DNA of 35,095 nucleotides from Oceanospirillaceae bacterium (lineage in GTDB: Bacteria; Pseudomonadota; Gammaproteobacteria; Pseudomonadales; Balneatricaceae), in the NCBI GenBank assembly GCA_013215445.1, contig JABSRA010000048.1, forward strand, positions 1-35,095, read 5' to 3'. Below the pieces are notes generated by a model, which was not told where the DNA came from, ran no database searches, and saw nothing but the letters and a program-made list of their open reading frames with translations. Both the position numbers and the translations under genes were made by a program. Positions 35,015-35,095 of the stretch are shown in pieces. Every line of letters starts with the position of its first letter. The first letter of the stretch is position 1.

Positions 35015-35095
35015 GTCAAAAGATAAGTGATTAGTCGTTGGTCAAAAGATAAGTGATTAGTCGTGAGTCGTTAGTCTAAAGATAAGTGATTAGTC
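35015..35095. repeat. Tandem repeat of about 26 bp at the window edge
   Basis: GTCAAAAGATAAGTGATTAG begins units at 35015 and 35041, and a variant starts at 35073 (GTCTAAAGATAAGTGATTAG). The units are separated by GTCGTTG- or GTCGTGA-type spacers that themselves repeat. The array starts just after the LysR stop and continues beyond the window. Confidence 0.85.

Noticed and set aside
35015..35095. CRISPR array
   Set aside because: Units abut or are separated by repeated short pieces; there are no unique spacers and no cas genes.

Overview
The window looks like a chromosome segment of a marine-type gammaproteobacterium, plausibly of the Cellvibrionales / SAR92 kind. That placement is an inference from gene content and order (smpB / ratA-rnfH / bamE-fur-recN / grpE-dnaK-dnaJ / miaB-ybeZ-ybeY-corC-lnt / epmB-efp-epmA) and from the tmRNA tag ANDDNYALAA; no search was run. 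Most of it is a densely packed housekeeping backbone. Three stretches depart from it: an AT-rich accessory region at the left (1-4292), an AT-rich alkC-like gene near 32 kb, and a tandem repeat running off the right edge.

Left region (1-4292): an integrative island inserted at the 3' end of ssrA. A direct repeat of at least 77 bp (1-77 and 4216-4292) carries the tmRNA T-arm, acceptor 3' strand and terminator. A third, decayed att-like copy lies at about 2969-3011. The two outer modules share a homologous right-end segment of about 460 bp (2398-2870 and 3653-4112), each beginning with the same 5'-truncated integrase fragment. The simplest reading is two related elements accreted in tandem. Cargo is a KAP-family P-loop ATPase (a defence candidate) and a DUF4156-like lipoprotein. 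A perfect IHF consensus lies 18 bp from the left att.

4.3-9.9 kb: ssrA (tmRNA), a DegQ-type periplasmic protease, smpB, a neurotransmitter:sodium symporter family transporter with a structured leader, then ratA and rnfH. 10-12.7 kb: bamE, fur, and recN with a LexA box. 12.8-18.7 kb: the heat-shock genes grpE, dnaK and dnaJ, with clear sigma-32 type promoters before grpE and dnaK, followed by cysE and dapB. 18.9-22.2 kb: a DUF3461 protein, a Nudix hydrolase, a PilU-like ATPase and a SUKH/SMI1-KNR4 protein.

22.2-27.5 kb, minus strand: miaB-ybeZ-ybeY-corC-lnt, a conserved block for tRNA modification, ribosome and RNA quality control, and lipoprotein maturation. 27.8-31.8 kb: a DUF1820 protein, a lipoprotein, and the EF-P beta-lysylation set epmB, efp, epmA. 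32.0-35.1 kb: an AlkC-like DNA glycosylase, a double-cupin protein divergent from a LysR regulator, and the edge repeat.

The least explained signals are the tandem islands with shared ends in ssrA, and a dispersed intergenic element found at three loci. That element starts at the T-tract of an intrinsic terminator each time, and its two small hairpins show compensatory base changes between copies.
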